From: Benzoatithermus flavus
GTDB taxonomy: Bacteria; Pseudomonadota; Alphaproteobacteria; Geminicoccales; Geminicoccaceae
Reading direction: 5' to 3'
Assembly: GCF_037908215.1 (NCBI RefSeq)
Contig: NZ_JBBLZC010000004.1
Coordinates: 124,001-188,000 of the forward strand
DNA length: 64,000 nt
This document shows positions 26,023-36,656 of the stretch, piece after piece (the first letter of the stretch is position 1; every line of letters starts with the position of its first letter). The notes under the pieces were generated by a model. It did not search any database. It had not been told where the DNA came from and saw only the letters and a program-made list of their open reading frames with translations. A program made the position numbers and the translations under genes.

Positions 26023-26724
26023 TCAAGCGCTCATGGGAAGCACGGACGGCACGGGCGGACGCAAGCGCCCGTCCTTCATGCTGAGCACGGGGAACGGGTA
26101 GCGCCGGACGAGCTGCTCGGCATGGGTCACGAACAGGACGGCCGTGCCCAGCCGGCTCAAGGACAGGAACAGGTGCATCAGGCGCTGCGCCTTCGCCTGG
26201 TCGATGCTGCTGGTCGGCTCGTCGGCCAAAAGCAGGCTCGGGCGGCACATGACGGCACGGCCGACCGCGACGAGCTGCCGCTGCCCCATGGAGAGCTCGG
26301 CCGGCCGCCGCTCCAGCACGTCGCCCAGCCCCAGCCAGGTCAGCATCTGCGAAACCGAGGTCGAGATCTGCTCGTCGCTCGCACCGTTGATGCGCAACGG
26401 CAGCGCCACGTTGTCGAACGCGCTCAGATGATCGAGGAGCCGCAAGTCCTGGAACACCACGCCGATGCGGCGGCGCACCGCCGCCAGCTCCTCCTGGTCG
26501 AGTTTCGCGACGTCGCGGCCGAACAGCACGAGCTTGCCCTCGGCCGGCGGGTGCGACAGGCTGAGGAGGCGGAGCAAGGAGGTCTTGCCGGCGCCACTCG
26601 GGCCGACCACGAAATGGAAGCTGCCTGCCGTCAAGCGAAGGTCGATGTCGTGCAGCGCCGGCGTGGCGCCGTAGCGCATTCCCACACCCTCGAGCTGCAG
26701 GATCGTCGCACCGCTCTGCTCCAA
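26023..26724 (-). CDS. ftsE: Cell division ATP-binding protein FtsE
   Basis: This is the ABC ATPase partner of FtsX, 233 residues. Walker A GPSGAGKTS is at 41-49 and the Q-loop is VFQDLRLL. The signature is LSMGQRQ instead of LSGGQ(Q/R)Q, Walker B is LLLADEPTSSID instead of the usual ADEPTGNLD, and the switch His is in FVTHAE. The altered signature Gly and D-loop are uncommon but appear in some alphaproteobacterial FtsE. It is divergent from the zinc-ribbon gene, a common alphaproteobacterial neighbour. Confidence 0.92.
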   Translation of the reverse strand: MEQSGATILQLEGVGMRYGATPALHDIDLRLTAGSFHFVVGPSGAGKTSLLRLLSLSHPPAEGKLVLFGRDVAKLDQEELAAVRRRIGVVFQDLRLLDHLSAFDNVALPLRINGASDEQISTSVSQMLTWLGLGDVLERRPAELSMGQRQLVAVGRAVMCRPSLLLADEPTSSIDQAKAQRLMHLFLSLSRLGTAVLFVTHAEQLVRRYPFPVLSMKDGRLRPPVPSVLPMSA

Positions 26725-26840
26725 GACACTGCGCCCCTGCTGCCTTGCCTGCCCGTCGTACTCTACACTTTCATGAAATTACGTCCAGCCCCGTTCAACT
26801 CGGCCGCGATGATCCGTGCCGCCAGGACCCGACCTCACCC

Positions 26841-27530
26841 ATGATCGTGACCTGCCCCAGGTGCCAGACCAGCTACCAGCTCGCGCCCGAGTCGCTGGGT
26901 GAGAAGGGACGGATGGTGCGCTGCTCGAACTGCGGCCAGCGCTGGTTCGTAGCCCCTCGAGCCGAATCGGCATCCACACCGCCTTCCCCGAGCGTCCCCC
27001 CACCGAAAATGCCGAGCGCGGCCCCGCCGCCTGCTTCCTCATGGGAAGCGACGGGCACGCCCCCCTTGCCGGCTGCCCCCATGAGCACACCGGCGCCACG
27101 GCGGCGCTCGTTCCTGGGCTGGCTCGTCCTCACCCTCGTCGTGCTACTGGCGGCAGCGCTTCTGATCGGGCGCAACGAGATCGTGGCCCGTTTCCCGGCG
27201 ACGTTGCCGTTCTACCAACACTTGGGCATACCCGTTCGGCCGCCGCTCGGGGTCGAGTTCCGCAACCTGAGCTCGGTGCAACGGCTCCAGGAGGGCCGGC
27301 GGCAGCTCGTCGTGAGCGGCGAGATCGCGAACGTCGCGGACCGGCCGAGCGAGGTGCCGCCGATCCGCGTCGGGCTCCTCGACGGCGAGCGGCGCGAGAT
27401 CGGCTCGGCACGGTTCGATCCGCCCCGGACCACCCTCGAGCCTGGTGCGGCCACCCCTTTCGAGGTCACGATCGACGAGCCGCCGCAGGCGGCGGAGAGC
27501 TTCACCGTCTCGTTCGGGGACCGTTCTTGA
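26841..27530 (+). CDS. MJ0042-type zinc-ribbon membrane protein with DUF3426 domain
   Basis: The 229-residue product starts MIVTCPRCQTSYQL. It carries two Cys pairs (CPRC and CSNCG) forming a zinc ribbon, then a Pro-rich linker, one membrane helix (FLGWLVLTLVVLLAAALLIG) and a C-terminal beta-rich domain with RRQLVVSGEIANVADRPSEV, typical of DUF3426. Function unknown. The family regularly lies divergent from ftsE in alphaproteobacteria, which hints at an envelope or division role. Its stop overlaps the tadA start region. Confidence 0.88.
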   Translation: MIVTCPRCQTSYQLAPESLGEKGRMVRCSNCGQRWFVAPRAESASTPPSPSVPPPKMPSAAPPPASSWEATGTPPLPAAPMSTPAPRRRSFLGWLVLTLVVLLAAALLIGRNEIVARFPATLPFYQHLGIPVRPPLGVEFRNLSSVQRLQEGRRQLVVSGEIANVADRPSEVPPIRVGLLDGERREIGSARFDPPRTTLEPGAATPFEVTIDEPPQAAESFTVSFGDRS

Positions 27531-27985
27531 CCATCGCCCGTCTCCCGACGCCGATGGCGCTCGCTCTGGCCGAGGCGGAGGCCGCGGCCGCCGTCGGCGA
27601 GGTGCCGGTGGGTGCCGTCGTGGTCGGACCCGACGGGGCGGTGCTCGCCCGCGATCGCAACCGGATCGAGGAGCGGCGCGATCCCACCGCCCATGCCGAG
27701 ATCCTGGCGATCCGGGCCGCAGCGGCGCTCATGGGCACGCCGCGCCTCGTCGGCTGCGATCTCTACGTGACGCTCGAGCCCTGCCCGATGTGCGCGTTCG
27801 CCGCGAGCCTCGCCCGCCTGCGGCGGGTCTATTACGGCGCCGAGGACCCCAAAGGCGGGGGCGTGGATCATGGCCCTCGCATCTTCGCGAGCTCGTCCTG
27901 CCATCACCGTCCCGAGGTCTATGGCGGCATCGGCGAGCGGAAGGCGGCAGTGCTCTTGCGCGGCTTCTTCAAGGAACGGCGCTGA
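27527..27985 (+). CDS. tadA: tRNA-specific adenosine deaminase TadA (nucleoside deaminase)
   Basis: TadA converts A34 to inosine in tRNA-Arg(ACG). The 152-residue zinc deaminase has HAEILAIRAA (zinc His and proton-shuttling Glu) and PCPMCAFAASLAR (two zinc Cys), plus the C-terminal GGIGERKAAVLLRGFFKERR typical of TadA. TTG 27527 overlaps the upstream stop (TTGA). ATG 27554 would give the more standard start MALALAEAEAA. Other cytosine/guanine deaminases share the core, but the C-terminal basic tail favours TadA. Confidence 0.9.
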   Translation: MTIARLPTPMALALAEAEAAAAVGEVPVGAVVVGPDGAVLARDRNRIEERRDPTAHAEILAIRAAAALMGTPRLVGCDLYVTLEPCPMCAFAASLARLRRVYYGAEDPKGGGVDHGPRIFASSSCHHRPEVYGGIGERKAAVLLRGFFKERR

Positions 27986-28036
27986 CGGCCGTTCCGGCCC
28001 GCGCCGAGCCTGCCGCCCGCCGGGGGCGAAGGCGGC

Positions 28037-29263
28037 TCAGCCGATGACACCCGCCGCGCGCAGCCGCTGCCGCTCCACATCCGAAAGCTCGAGAAGCTCC
28101 TCGAGCACCTCGTCGGTGTGCTCGCCCAACGTCGGCGGGCTCCGTCTGTAGGCAGGCGGCGTGCGGCTCATGCGGATCGGGCTGGCGATCAAGGGCACGC
28201 TGCCGGAAGCGGCCGAAGCGTGCGGCACGTCGACCCGCATGCCGCGCGCCCGGACCTGCGGGTTCTCGAACACCTGGTCGATGGTGTTGACCGGGCTGCA
28301 GGGAACGCCGAGTGCCGCGAGCCCGTCAACCCATTCCTGTGTCGTCTTCGCCCGCATATAGGTCGGCATCAGCGCATAGAGCTCGTGGCGGTGCTCGACG
28401 CGCAGGCTGTTCGTGGCGAAGCGCGGGTCGGCGGCGAGATCCTCGGCACCGGCGAAGCGGCACCATTTCTGGAACTGGCCGTCGTTGCCGACCGCGAGAA
28501 TGACGTAGCCGTCCCGGCTCTCGAACACCTTGTAGGGCACGATGTTGGGATGCTCGTTGCCGAGCCGGCGCGGCACCTTCCCGGAGAGCAGGTAGTTCGT
28601 CCCCTCGTTGATCAGCCACGCCACCTGCGTGTCGAGAAGGGCGAGGTCGATATGCTGCCCCTCGCCGGTGGCATCCCGATGCCGCAGGGCCGCCAGGATC
28701 GCCACGGTCGCGTACATCCCGCACATCACGTCGGCGATGCCGACACCCACCTTCATGGGCTCGCCATCGGGCTCGCCGGTGATGCTCATGATACCACCCA
28801 GCCCCTGGGCCAGATAGTCGTAGCCCGCGCGCAGCGCGTAAGGTCCGGTCTGGCCGAAGCCGGTGATCGAGCAGTAGACGAGGCCGGGAAACCCGTCCCG
28901 GAGCTGCTCGTAACCCAGATCGTAGCGGGCGAGGTCGCCCACCTTGAAGTTCTCGACCAGGACGTCGCACCGTGCCAGCAGCCGGCGTACCAGCGCCTGA
29001 CCTTCGGGCCGTGCGAAGTCGATCGCAACCGAGCGCTTGTTACGGTTCGCGCACAGGTAATAGGCGCTCTCGGCCGTGGGCTCGCCGTCCTTGCCGACCA
29101 CGTAGGGCGGACCCCATTTCCGGGTATCGTCGCCGACCCCTGGCCGCTCGATCTTGATGATGTCCGCACCCAGGTCGCCCAGGATCTGGGTACAGGTGGG
29201 CCCGGCCAGGATGCGCGTGAGGTCCAGAACCCGAACGCCGCTCAGGGCCTGTGCGCCGATCAT
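28037..29263 (-). CDS. CaiB/BaiF family CoA transferase
   Basis: This is a family III CoA transferase of 408 residues that moves CoA between carboxylic acids. Typical motifs are VLDLTRILAGPTCTQILGDL at the N-terminus, ANRNKRSVAIDF, LVENFKVGDLARYDLGY (containing the catalytic Asp of the family) and GFGQTGPYALRAGYDYLAQG. ATG 29263 starts the recognisable domain. No acyl-CoA ligase or hydratase lies beside it, so the substrate is unknown. It diverges from the suf operon, whose promoter lies about 140-180 bp upstream of its start. Confidence 0.92.
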   Translation of the reverse strand: MIGAQALSGVRVLDLTRILAGPTCTQILGDLGADIIKIERPGVGDDTRKWGPPYVVGKDGEPTAESAYYLCANRNKRSVAIDFARPEGQALVRRLLARCDVLVENFKVGDLARYDLGYEQLRDGFPGLVYCSITGFGQTGPYALRAGYDYLAQGLGGIMSITGEPDGEPMKVGVGIADVMCGMYATVAILAALRHRDATGEGQHIDLALLDTQVAWLINEGTNYLLSGKVPRRLGNEHPNIVPYKVFESRDGYVILAVGNDGQFQKWCRFAGAEDLAADPRFATNSLRVEHRHELYALMPTYMRAKTTQEWVDGLAALGVPCSPVNTIDQVFENPQVRARGMRVDVPHASAASGSVPLIASPIRMSRTPPAYRRSPPTLGEHTDEVLEELLELSDVERQRLRAAGVIG

Positions 29264-29406
29264 GCCGCTCTCCGGCCAGCAAGACGACGGCCGCGCCGAA
29301 AGCGGCCGGGAAGACCGGGAACGATGCTTAGCGCTCCGCCACAGGGGCGGCAAGCCGTGCCATCCGCGCGAGCGCGAATGCAACCCTTCTTCCTTCATCT
29401 GCCGCC

Positions 29407-29436
29407 TTGACATCTCTGGGTGGGGCGACATCTAAG
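29407..29436 (+). promoter_or_regulatory. suf operon promoter (TTGACA - 18 - TCTAAG)
   Basis: A perfect -35 hexamer TTGACA at 29407-29412 is followed 18 bases later by TCTAAG (four of six -10 matches) at 29431-29436. It is the only strong promoter-like pair between the CoA transferase and the Rrf2 gene. Transcription would begin about 29443, just ahead of or within the palindrome at 29447-29463. Confidence 0.6.
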
Positions 29437-29446
29437 GTGAGCAATC

Positions 29447-29463
29447 AGGACCGTAGTGGTCCT
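29447..29463. promoter_or_regulatory. Palindromic operator AGGACC-N5-GGTCCT before suf regulator
   Basis: A perfect 6-bp inverted repeat with a 5-bp centre lies about 24 bases before the GTG start of the Rrf2-type regulator and overlaps the predicted transcription start. Position and symmetry suggest that the regulator represses its own operon here. A binding site for this exact protein has not been shown. Confidence 0.6.
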
Positions 29464-29486
29464 TTTTCCAGGCGATCGGGCAGACG

Positions 29487-29945
29487 GTGATCAGGCTCAG
29501 CAAGCTCGCCGATTACGGCATCGTCATCGCGACGCATCTCGCGCGCCATCCGGATCGGCAGCAGACCGCCCCGGAGGTGGCGGCGGCCACGAGCGTGCCG
29601 GCACCCATGACCAGCAAGATCCTGAAGCTGCTCACCCGCGGCGAGATCCTGGTCTCGCATCGCGGCGTGCGCGGCGGCTACGGGCTCAGCCGGCCGGCCG
29701 AGGCGATCACGGTGGCCGAGGTGATCGAGGCTCTCGACGGGCCGATCGCGATCACCTCCTGCATGGAGCCGAGCCAGCACGATTGCGGCATCCTCTCCTT
29801 GTGCCCGGCGCGGGCCAACTGGCAGCGGATCAACGCCGCCATCCGCGAGGCGCTGAGCGGCGTCACGCTGGCCGAGATGGCGCACAGCATCCCTGCCGCT
29901 TTCCTGCTGCCGGAGGAACGGCAGCTTCTCGATGCGCGGCTTTGA
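29487..29945 (+). CDS. Rrf2-family SUF system regulator
   Basis: The 152-residue winged-helix regulator begins MIRLSKLADYGIVIATHLAR and has RGVRGGYGLSRP as the wing. Three Cys (92, 100, 106; SC..., DC..., LCP) form the Fe-S ligand cluster of the IscR/SUF-regulator subgroup. It probably senses cluster status and controls the downstream suf genes. GTG 29487 is the only sensible start. The 60-bp gap to sufB and common strand indicate one operon, as in many alphaproteobacteria. Gene naming varies (sufR/iscR-like), so I give no symbol. Confidence 0.92.
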   Translation: MIRLSKLADYGIVIATHLARHPDRQQTAPEVAAATSVPAPMTSKILKLLTRGEILVSHRGVRGGYGLSRPAEAITVAEVIEALDGPIAITSCMEPSQHDCGILSLCPARANWQRINAAIREALSGVTLAEMAHSIPAAFLLPEERQLLDARL

Positions 29946-30005
29946 CGGGGACCGGTGCCTTGACGATCGCCCGGCCCTCTTACGGAACGTGACGGAGTTC
30001 AGCCC

Positions 30006-31451
<1,446 letters not shown>

Positions 31452-31487
31452 GGCCGTAAGCGAATTCGGATCGGAAAGCGGATCGAT

Positions 31488-32267
<780 letters not shown>

Positions 32268-32269
32268 CC

Positions 32270-33613
32270 ATGGCCGTGGCACGTCGCACGATCGAGCCCG
32301 TTCCGGCCTTCGAGGCGGCGTTCGCGCAAGCCCGCGAGCGCCTGCCGGGGGCGAAGCTCCCCGCCCTCGCCGACTGGCGGCAGGCGAGCTTCGCCCGCTT
32401 CAGGGAGCAGGGCATCCCGACGAACCGGGTCGAGGCCTGGAAGTACACCAACGTGGCGCGGGTCGTGAACGTGCCGATGGGGCTCGCCCCCAAGGTCCAG
32501 GTGCGCCTCGACGACCTCGCCCCCTACCTCGCCGGCGGCCCCAAGGCGCGGCGGATGATCTTCGTCAACGGCCATGTCGTGCCGGAGCTCTGCCACATCG
32601 AGAGCCTACCCGCGGGCCTGCGAATCACGAGCCTCGGCAAGGTGCTCGAAGCCGAGCCCGAGAAGGTGACGGCCATCCTGCGCGCGACCGCCGAGGACGA
32701 TCGCTCGTTCACGGCGCTGAATGCCGCCTTCGCCGGGAGCGGGGCATGGATCGAGGTCGACGACGGGGTCGAGGTCGTGGAGCCTCTGCAGCTTCTCTTC
32801 CTGACCGTCGGCCGGCCCGAGCCTTTCATGACCCACCCGCGCAACGTGGTTCGCCTCGGCAAGGGGGCGAAGCTCCGGCTGATCGAGACCCATGCCGGCT
32901 CGGGCGAAGGGCAGAGCCTCACCAACCTCGTGACCCAGATCGAGCTCGGCCCGGATTCGGCGCTCGAGCAGGACCGGGTCGAGCTCCTGAACGATGGCGC
33001 CAGCCACATCGGCAAGGCCTATGTGCGTCTCGCCGACCGGGCGCGGCTGGTCCAGACCGTGGCTACGCTGGGCGGCGGGCTCGTCCGCAACGAGACGGAA
33101 GCGAGGCTCGACGGCAGCAACATCGAGTGCCTCCTCAACGGCCTCTATCTCGCCTGCGGCAAGGAGCACGTCGACAACCTGATCCGGGTCCATCACGAGA
33201 AGCCCGCGAGCCACTCGGACCAGTTCTACAAAGGTGTGATCGCCGATCGGGCGCACGCCGCCTTCGCCGGCAAGATCATCGTCCACAAGGACGCGCAGAA
33301 GACGAACGGCTACCAGAAGAACGACAATCTGCTGCTCTCGGACGATGCCGAGATCGACACCAAGCCCGAGCTCGAGATCTACGCCGACGACGTGAAGTGC
33401 AGCCACGGCGCCACCTCGGGCAATCTCGACCCCGTGGCGCTGTTCTATCTGCGCTCGCGCGGACTCGAGCGTGAGACGGCCGAAAGCCTGCTCACCTTCG
33501 CCTTCGCCGCCGAGGTGATCGAGCGCTTCTCGGACGAGACGGTGCGCCGGCAGGTCCGGCGCGTGGCGTTGTCGCGCCTGCCGGGCGGCGCGGCGCTGGG
33601 AGACCTCGCGTGA
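32270..33613 (+). CDS. sufD: Fe-S cluster assembly protein SufD
   Basis: This is the SufB paralogue completing the SufBC2D scaffold, 447 residues. The N-terminal helical part contains NRVEAWKYTNV, and the central beta-helix and C-terminal DDVKCSHGATSGNLDPVALF block are family hallmarks, including the conserved HGAT His. ATG 32270 follows the sufC stop at once. Its last 4 bases overlap the sufS start (GTGA), showing translational coupling. Confidence 0.95.
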   Translation: MAVARRTIEPVPAFEAAFAQARERLPGAKLPALADWRQASFARFREQGIPTNRVEAWKYTNVARVVNVPMGLAPKVQVRLDDLAPYLAGGPKARRMIFVNGHVVPELCHIESLPAGLRITSLGKVLEAEPEKVTAILRATAEDDRSFTALNAAFAGSGAWIEVDDGVEVVEPLQLLFLTVGRPEPFMTHPRNVVRLGKGAKLRLIETHAGSGEGQSLTNLVTQIELGPDSALEQDRVELLNDGASHIGKAYVRLADRARLVQTVATLGGGLVRNETEARLDGSNIECLLNGLYLACGKEHVDNLIRVHHEKPASHSDQFYKGVIADRAHAAFAGKIIVHKDAQKTNGYQKNDNLLLSDDAEIDTKPELEIYADDVKCSHGATSGNLDPVALFYLRSRGLERETAESLLTFAFAAEVIERFSDETVRRQVRRVALSRLPGGAALGDLA

Positions 33614-34863
33614 CCATGGCGGCTCTGCGCTCCAGGGATGCTCCGGCCTACGACGTGATGCGGGTGCGTGGGGATTTCCCGATCCTCGGAACCCGCATGA
33701 ACGGCCGGCCGCTGGTCTATCTCGATACTGCCGCGAGCGCCCAGAAGCCGCGGGTGGTGATCGAGACCCTGAAGCGCTTCTACGAAGAGGACTACGCCAA
33801 CATCCATCGCGGCGTGTACGACCTCAGCCAGCGCGCGACATCCGCCCACGACGAGGCGCGCCGGAAGGTGCAGCGCTTCCTGAACGCGGCCGACTGGCGC
33901 GAGATCGTCTTCACGCGCAACGCCACCGAGGCGATCAACCTCGTGGCAGCCTCCTTCGCACGCGGCCGGCTCGAGCCCGGCGACGAGATCCTCGTCACCG
34001 AGATGGAGCACCACGCCAACATCGTGCCCTGGCAGCTCGTGGCGGCCGAGACCGGCGCCAGGATCGTGCCGGCGCCGATCACCGATGCGGGCGAGCTGAT
34101 CCTCGAATCGTTCATCGAGCGGATCGGTCCGCGCACGAAGATGATCGGCGTGGTCTGGGTCTCGAACGTCCTGGGCACGGTGAACCCGGTTCACGAGCTC
34201 GTTCGCATCGCGCACGGGCGCGGCGTGCCGATCCTGATCGACGCCGCCCAGGCCGTGCAGCACATTCCGGTCGACGTGCAGGCGCTGGATGCGGACTTCC
34301 TCGTCTTCTCGGGCCACAAGCTCTACGGGCCTTCGGGTGTCGGCGTGCTCCACGCCAAGGCGAAGCACCTCGAGGCCATGCCGCCCTACCAGGGCGGTGG
34401 CGACATGATCGAGACCGTGAGCTTCAAGGGCTCCACCTGGAACGAGATCCCCTTCAAGTTCGAGGCCGGCACGCCCGACATCGCCGGCATCGTGGCGCTG
34501 GGGGCCGCGATCGACTACGTCGAAGGACTCGGGCTCGACGCTATTGCCGCGCACGAAGCCGAGATGCTGGCCTATGCCACCCGGGCGATCAACCAGGTTC
34601 CGGGTGTGCGGGTGATCGGCACCGCGCCCGAGAAGTGCAGCGTGCTCACCTTCGCCATGGACGGCGTTCACCCCCAGGACATCGCCACCATGCTGGACCT
34701 CGACGGAATCGCCGTGCGCACCGGCCATCACTGCGCCATGCCGCTGCACGAGCGGTTCGGGCTCGCGGCGAGCGCCCGTGCCTCGATCGGCCTTTACACC
34801 ACGCAGGAGGACATCGACGCCTTCGTCAGGAGCCTCCACCGCGTCGCGGAGATGTTTCGATGA
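33610..34863 (+). CDS. sufS: Cysteine desulfurase SufS
   Basis: SufS is a PLP-dependent group II desulfurase that takes sulfur from cysteine for the Suf scaffold. The 417-residue product has the PLP-binding Lys237 in SGHKLYGPSG and the catalytic Cys375 in RTGHHCAMPL. The Cys lies in the short loop typical of group II enzymes, which need SufE or SufU as acceptor; neither is in this window. GTG 33610 overlaps sufD by 4 bp. A slightly downstream ATG (33616) is possible. Confidence 0.96.
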   Translation: MTMAALRSRDAPAYDVMRVRGDFPILGTRMNGRPLVYLDTAASAQKPRVVIETLKRFYEEDYANIHRGVYDLSQRATSAHDEARRKVQRFLNAADWREIVFTRNATEAINLVAASFARGRLEPGDEILVTEMEHHANIVPWQLVAAETGARIVPAPITDAGELILESFIERIGPRTKMIGVVWVSNVLGTVNPVHELVRIAHGRGVPILIDAAQAVQHIPVDVQALDADFLVFSGHKLYGPSGVGVLHAKAKHLEAMPPYQGGGDMIETVSFKGSTWNEIPFKFEAGTPDIAGIVALGAAIDYVEGLGLDAIAAHEAEMLAYATRAINQVPGVRVIGTAPEKCSVLTFAMDGVHPQDIATMLDLDGIAVRTGHHCAMPLHERFGLAASARASIGLYTTQEDIDAFVRSLHRVAEMFR

Positions 34864-35279
34864 TGGATAGTGCCAGCTCCAACGCCGGCGACACGGCGGC
34901 CCTGAACCGCGCCGCAGCGATCCTGGCCGACGATCCGGCGACGACGGCACGCCGCGATCGGGAAGCCGAGGTCGACGCGCTCGGCGTCAAGATCGTGGAC
35001 GCGCTCAAGACGGTCTACGACCCCGAGATCCCGGTCAACATCTACGAGCTCGGGCTCGTCTACAAGATCGAGGTCGAGGACGACAACAAGGTCCTGATCG
35101 AGATGACCCTGACCTCGCCCAACTGCCCGGTGGCCGAGAGCCTGCCGGGCGAAGTCGAGCACAAGGTATCGGCGGTCGAGGGTGTGACCGGCTGCGAGGT
35201 CAAGATCGTCTGGGACCCGCCCTGGCATCCCTCGATGATGACCGAGGAGGCCCAGCTCGAGCTCGGGCTGATCTACTGA
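34860..35279 (+). CDS. sufT: SUF-associated MIP18/DUF59 protein SufT
   Basis: This 139-residue protein has a disordered Ala-rich start and a DUF59 domain: YDPEIPVNIYELGLVYKIEV, TLTSPNCPVAESLPGEV with the conserved Cys, and VWDPPWHPSMMTEEAQLELG. SufT-type proteins help mature Fe-S proteins when cluster demand is high. ATG 34860 overlaps the sufS stop by 4 bp (ATGA). It ends the operon before a strong hairpin. SufA and SufE are not encoded here. Confidence 0.9.
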   Translation: MMDSASSNAGDTAALNRAAAILADDPATTARRDREAEVDALGVKIVDALKTVYDPEIPVNIYELGLVYKIEVEDDNKVLIEMTLTSPNCPVAESLPGEVEHKVSAVEGVTGCEVKIVWDPPWHPSMMTEEAQLELGLIY

Positions 35280-35286
35280 CGGCGGA

Positions 35287-35310
35287 ACGGGGGCGCCGCG
35301 GCGCCCCCGT
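35287..35310. terminator. 24-bp perfect palindrome between convergent sufT and HHH-phasin gene
   Basis: ACGGGGGCGCCG is followed directly by its exact reverse complement, giving a very stable GC hairpin 8 bp after the sufT stop. There is no T-run on either side, so it is a structure-type terminator acting on both strands rather than a classical intrinsic terminator. Confidence 0.7.
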
Positions 35311-35325
35311 GACCGAGGCAGCAGC

Positions 35326-35970
35326 TCAGGCGGCGCGGTCGGCCCGGCTCCGGGTCACGAAAGCGGCCGGCGAGAGCAGCTTCTGGTACATCTCGGTATA
35401 GCAGCTACCGAGCCGCATCAGCCGCTCCAGCGTCTCGCGCAGGTAGCGGCTCTGAATCTCCACCACTTGGCCGAGGTTCCGGGCTCGCGTCAGCTCGATC
35501 GCGACGCGCAGGTTCTCGTTCATCTGCTCGCTCGCGAGGTCGGCGAACGACCGGCCGAACGAGGCGGCGCTGTCGGTTGCGGCGCGTGCGGTCCGCCGCT
35601 CGAGCTCGCCCGCCGCCTCCATTGCCCTCTGCGCCGTCTGCAGGCTGTCGCGGACGCCGATCGAGGTCACGCGCGCACCCGCATCGGCAGCGCTACGCGC
35701 GGTCTCCGCTCCGGCCCGCACGGTAGTGGCGGCGACATCCGCGGCCTCGCTGGCCGCTTTCTTCGCCGCCGTCTCGCCGAATGCCAAGGCGCTCCTCAGT
35801 TGCTCGAGGGTGGCAGGGCCGATGCCCTTCACGTCCCTGAGCGCCTCGATGTCGGCGATCCTGCCCTGCTTCTCGCGGAGCTTCAGGATCTCGTCGGCAA
35901 CCTCCGGCCTCACACCGACCTGCTCGATGAGCTGCTCGCGGCTTGCCGTGTTCACGTCGACTCTGGCCAT
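35326..35970 (-). CDS. Helix-hairpin-helix/phasin fusion protein 1
   Basis: The 214-residue product joins two modules. Residues 1-62 form a ComEA-type helix-hairpin-helix (VDVNTASREQLIEQVGVRPE and LRDVKGIGPATLEQL), a fold that binds DNA without sequence preference. An Ala-rich coiled linker follows, then about 130-200 form a phasin-like helical region (NLRVAIELTRARNLGQVVEI then QSRYLRETLERLMR). Phasins coat polyhydroxyalkanoate granules. The combination suggests a granule-DNA tether, but no phaC gene is in the window. ATG 35970 has GAGGGAGA upstream and lies inside the end of the preceding gene. Confidence 0.82.
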   Translation of the reverse strand: MARVDVNTASREQLIEQVGVRPEVADEILKLREKQGRIADIEALRDVKGIGPATLEQLRSALAFGETAAKKAASEAADVAATTVRAGAETARSAADAGARVTSIGVRDSLQTAQRAMEAAGELERRTARAATDSAASFGRSFADLASEQMNENLRVAIELTRARNLGQVVEIQSRYLRETLERLMRLGSCYTEMYQKLLSPAAFVTRSRADRAA

Positions 35971-36548
35971 GGCTGGTCTCCCTCTCGGCTGTCGGCCACC
36001 GCATGTTGCAGCGCCGTATCGTCCATACCGCGCTGCAACATGCGATTGTCGGCGAGGTTCCCCTCCGGATCCTCGTCGAGAGTCGCGAACGACTGGCGGA
36101 CGAGGCTGCAGAGCTCGTGGCCCAGATCGAACGGCACGATGGCGACGTCGATGGTCCAGCTCCAGCCGGAGCGGAGCCGCTCGCGCCGCCAGAGCGCCAG
36201 CACCCGCTCGTCTCCTTCGGCCAGCACCACGGCCGCGAGCTGATCGTGCGGGCCGAGAGGGGCCTGACCCAGCATCGCCGTGCCGTCGGCGTCGAAAGCC
36301 AGGAGCTTCGGGTTGGCGAGCCGGGGCTCGATTTCGTCGATCAGCCGTATCACGAACGCCCGCTCTGCGATCGGCACCCGGAGCTGCCAGGCTCGCCCGT
36401 CCGCCTCGCGCAGCACCTCGAGGAGCAGCTCGTCACGCTCGACGAGGCGATAGGCGCGGAACTCTCCGTGATCACCGACCGTCGCACGCACGAGCACCCT
36501 CGGAGCCATGACCTCCATCATCCGAGCCGAAACGAGCAGGTCGCTCAT
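35952..36548 (-). CDS. Hypothetical protein between the two HHH-phasin genes (198 aa)
   Basis: I recognise no family. The product starts MSDLLVSARMMEVMAPRVLV and is a soluble alpha/beta protein with regularly spaced hydrophobic strands (AYRLVERDELLLEVLREADG, AFVIRLIDEIEPRL). There is no membrane segment or Cys cluster. The C-terminus overlaps the start of HHH-phasin 1 by about 19 bp, and it follows HHH-phasin 2 by about 110 bp on the same strand, so a joint role is plausible. GC3 bias supports coding. Confidence 0.6.
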   Translation of the reverse strand: MSDLLVSARMMEVMAPRVLVRATVGDHGEFRAYRLVERDELLLEVLREADGRAWQLRVPIAERAFVIRLIDEIEPRLANPKLLAFDADGTAMLGQAPLGPHDQLAAVVLAEGDERVLALWRRERLRSGWSWTIDVAIVPFDLGHELCSLVRQSFATLDEDPEGNLADNRMLQRGMDDTALQHAVADSREGDQPWPEST

Positions 36549-36656
36549 CCTAAGCGAGCCGGCCGCTTCTGCCTAGCGATGGATCGGAGCCGGCCGGTCT
36601 CGCTCGTGAGGCGAGAGCAACCGGTCAACTTCTGGCCCCGAGGTTGGGCTTCCGGA

